A stretch of DNA of 5,018 bases from Chloroflexota bacterium (lineage in GTDB: Bacteria > Chloroflexota > UBA6077 > CF-72), in the NCBI GenBank assembly GCA_019247135.1, contig JAFAPL010000127.1:1-5018 (forward strand). Reading direction: 5' to 3'. Within the stretch, counting starts at the first letter, position 1. Every line of letters begins with the position of its first letter. The notes under the pieces were generated by a model. The model saw nothing but the letters and a program-made list of their open reading frames with translations, did no database searches and was not told where the DNA came from. Both the position numbers and the translations under genes were made by a program. Shown piece after piece: positions 4,526-5,018 of this stretch.

Positions 4526-5018
4526 GCGAACCAATCGGACTGTCGACCGCGTGGAACGGTCCTGGCGACAGCCCACAGCACCTTCTCGAACAACATCGCA
4601 GCCTCGGCTTTCGGCGCCTCGAAGCGTACGCCCACTTCTTGCCTGACCAGCTGCGCGCGCTCTCGGCCGCCGCCCGCGAGCGCGACATGGAGATTGCGAG
4701 CCTGCACGGGCCGTGTCCAGTGCCGACCGATGGCAATGGCGCGCGGCGCGCGTACGGCGATTGGCTCGCCTCGCCGAACCCGACCGAACGTACGGCCGCG
4801 GTGGACGCTCACAAACGCAGCATCGACTTCGCCGTGGAGGTCGGCGCGCGCGCCATCGTTGTGCACCTTGGCAACACGGGGGCGTTTTCGAGGCAGCACA
4901 CCATTTTCGACACCATCGCGCGGTACGGTCGAATGAGCGACGAGCACCTGCGACTACGCCACGAGGCCTGGCGCGAGCGAGAGGCGCGCAAAGCGCCTCA
5001 CCTCTCCGCGGCCATCGA
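4522..5018 (+). CDS. Sugar-phosphate isomerase/epimerase-like TIM barrel, 3'-truncated
   Basis: Starting at a GTG that overlaps the transporter stop by 4 bases, the frame stays open for 165 codons to the window edge. The protein starts MSEPIGLSTAWN. Then come a helix with SLGFRRLEAY (27-36), a strand with EIASLHGPCPVP (57-68, H62), WLASPNPTERTAAVDAHKRSID (81-102) and GARAIVVHLGNTG (108-120, H115). This alternation of strands, each ending in a His- or Glu-bearing motif, is the first half of the xylose-isomerase-like/AP-endonuclease-2 barrel (sugar phosphate isomerase/epimerase family), which uses a divalent metal to isomerise or epimerise sugars, inositols or hydroxy acids. The substrate is unknown. 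The charged Arg/His/Glu run near 139-160 would be a helical insertion after the third or fourth strand. The 4-base overlap implies translational coupling with the MFS gene. Family call is good; exact enzyme is open because the C-terminal half is missing. Confidence 0.82.
   Translation, partial: MSEPIGLSTAWNGPGDSPQHLLEQHRSLGFRRLEAYAHFLPDQLRALSAAARERDMEIASLHGPCPVPTDGNGARRAYGDWLASPNPTERTAAVDAHKRSIDFAVEVGARAIVVHLGNTGAFSRQHTIFDTIARYGRMSDEHLRLRHEAWREREARKAPHLSAAI

Noticed and set aside
4193..4991. Minus-strand frames opposite the transporter end and isomerase gene
   Set aside because: They are Arg/Ser/Ala-rich without recognisable motifs, whereas the plus-strand frame gives a coherent TIM-barrel sequence coupled to the transporter.
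1..5018. CRISPR arrays, insertion sequences, attachment-site direct repeats
   Set aside because: No repeated unit, transposase motif or tRNA-end duplication was found on reading; a computed repeat search was not possible here.

Overview
This is a GC-rich bacterial window with a tRNA island at its left end and a sugar/amino-acid catabolic neighbourhood filling the rest. The taxon cannot be fixed from the sequence. High GC, tRNA genes without an encoded CCA end, weak Shine-Dalgarno sequences and the gene content would fit Chloroflexota or Actinomycetota; this is only a guess.

Layout. At the left edge a family 2 glycosyltransferase runs off the window on the minus strand; only its first 39 or so codons are present. 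Divergent from it are tRNA-His(GTG) and, about 325 bp later, tRNA-Arg(TCG). Between the tRNAs lies a small HNH-nuclease-like ORF. It appears less GC-rich than its neighbours, has no clear start, has Trp where relatives carry a zinc-ligand Cys, and its 3' end contains the likely tRNA-Arg promoter and the first 23 bases of that tRNA. Next comes a plus-strand FAD-dependent amine/amino-acid oxidase of the ThiO/DAO family. Its 3' end overlaps by 23 bp the 3' end of a convergent minus-strand gene of the DHDPS (DapA) superfamily that closely resembles L-2-keto-3-deoxyarabonate dehydratase. Four bases upstream of that dehydratase, in the same direction, is a stand-alone receiver-domain response regulator. 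A 131-bp intergenic region then separates it from a divergent pair: an MFS transporter of the monocarboxylate/oxalate-formate type, overlapping by GTGA with a sugar-phosphate isomerase/epimerase-like TIM-barrel gene that runs off the right edge.

Working model (inference). The transporter and TIM-barrel gene form one transcription unit, and the response regulator and dehydratase another, read divergently from a shared intergenic region. The gene content suggests uptake and breakdown of a sugar acid or related carboxylate, with keto-deoxy-pentonate converted to 2-oxoglutarate semialdehyde. The oxidase may be a separate function. No clearly new system is evident. The most unusual places are the tRNA/HNH/tRNA segment and the receiver-dehydratase coupling.
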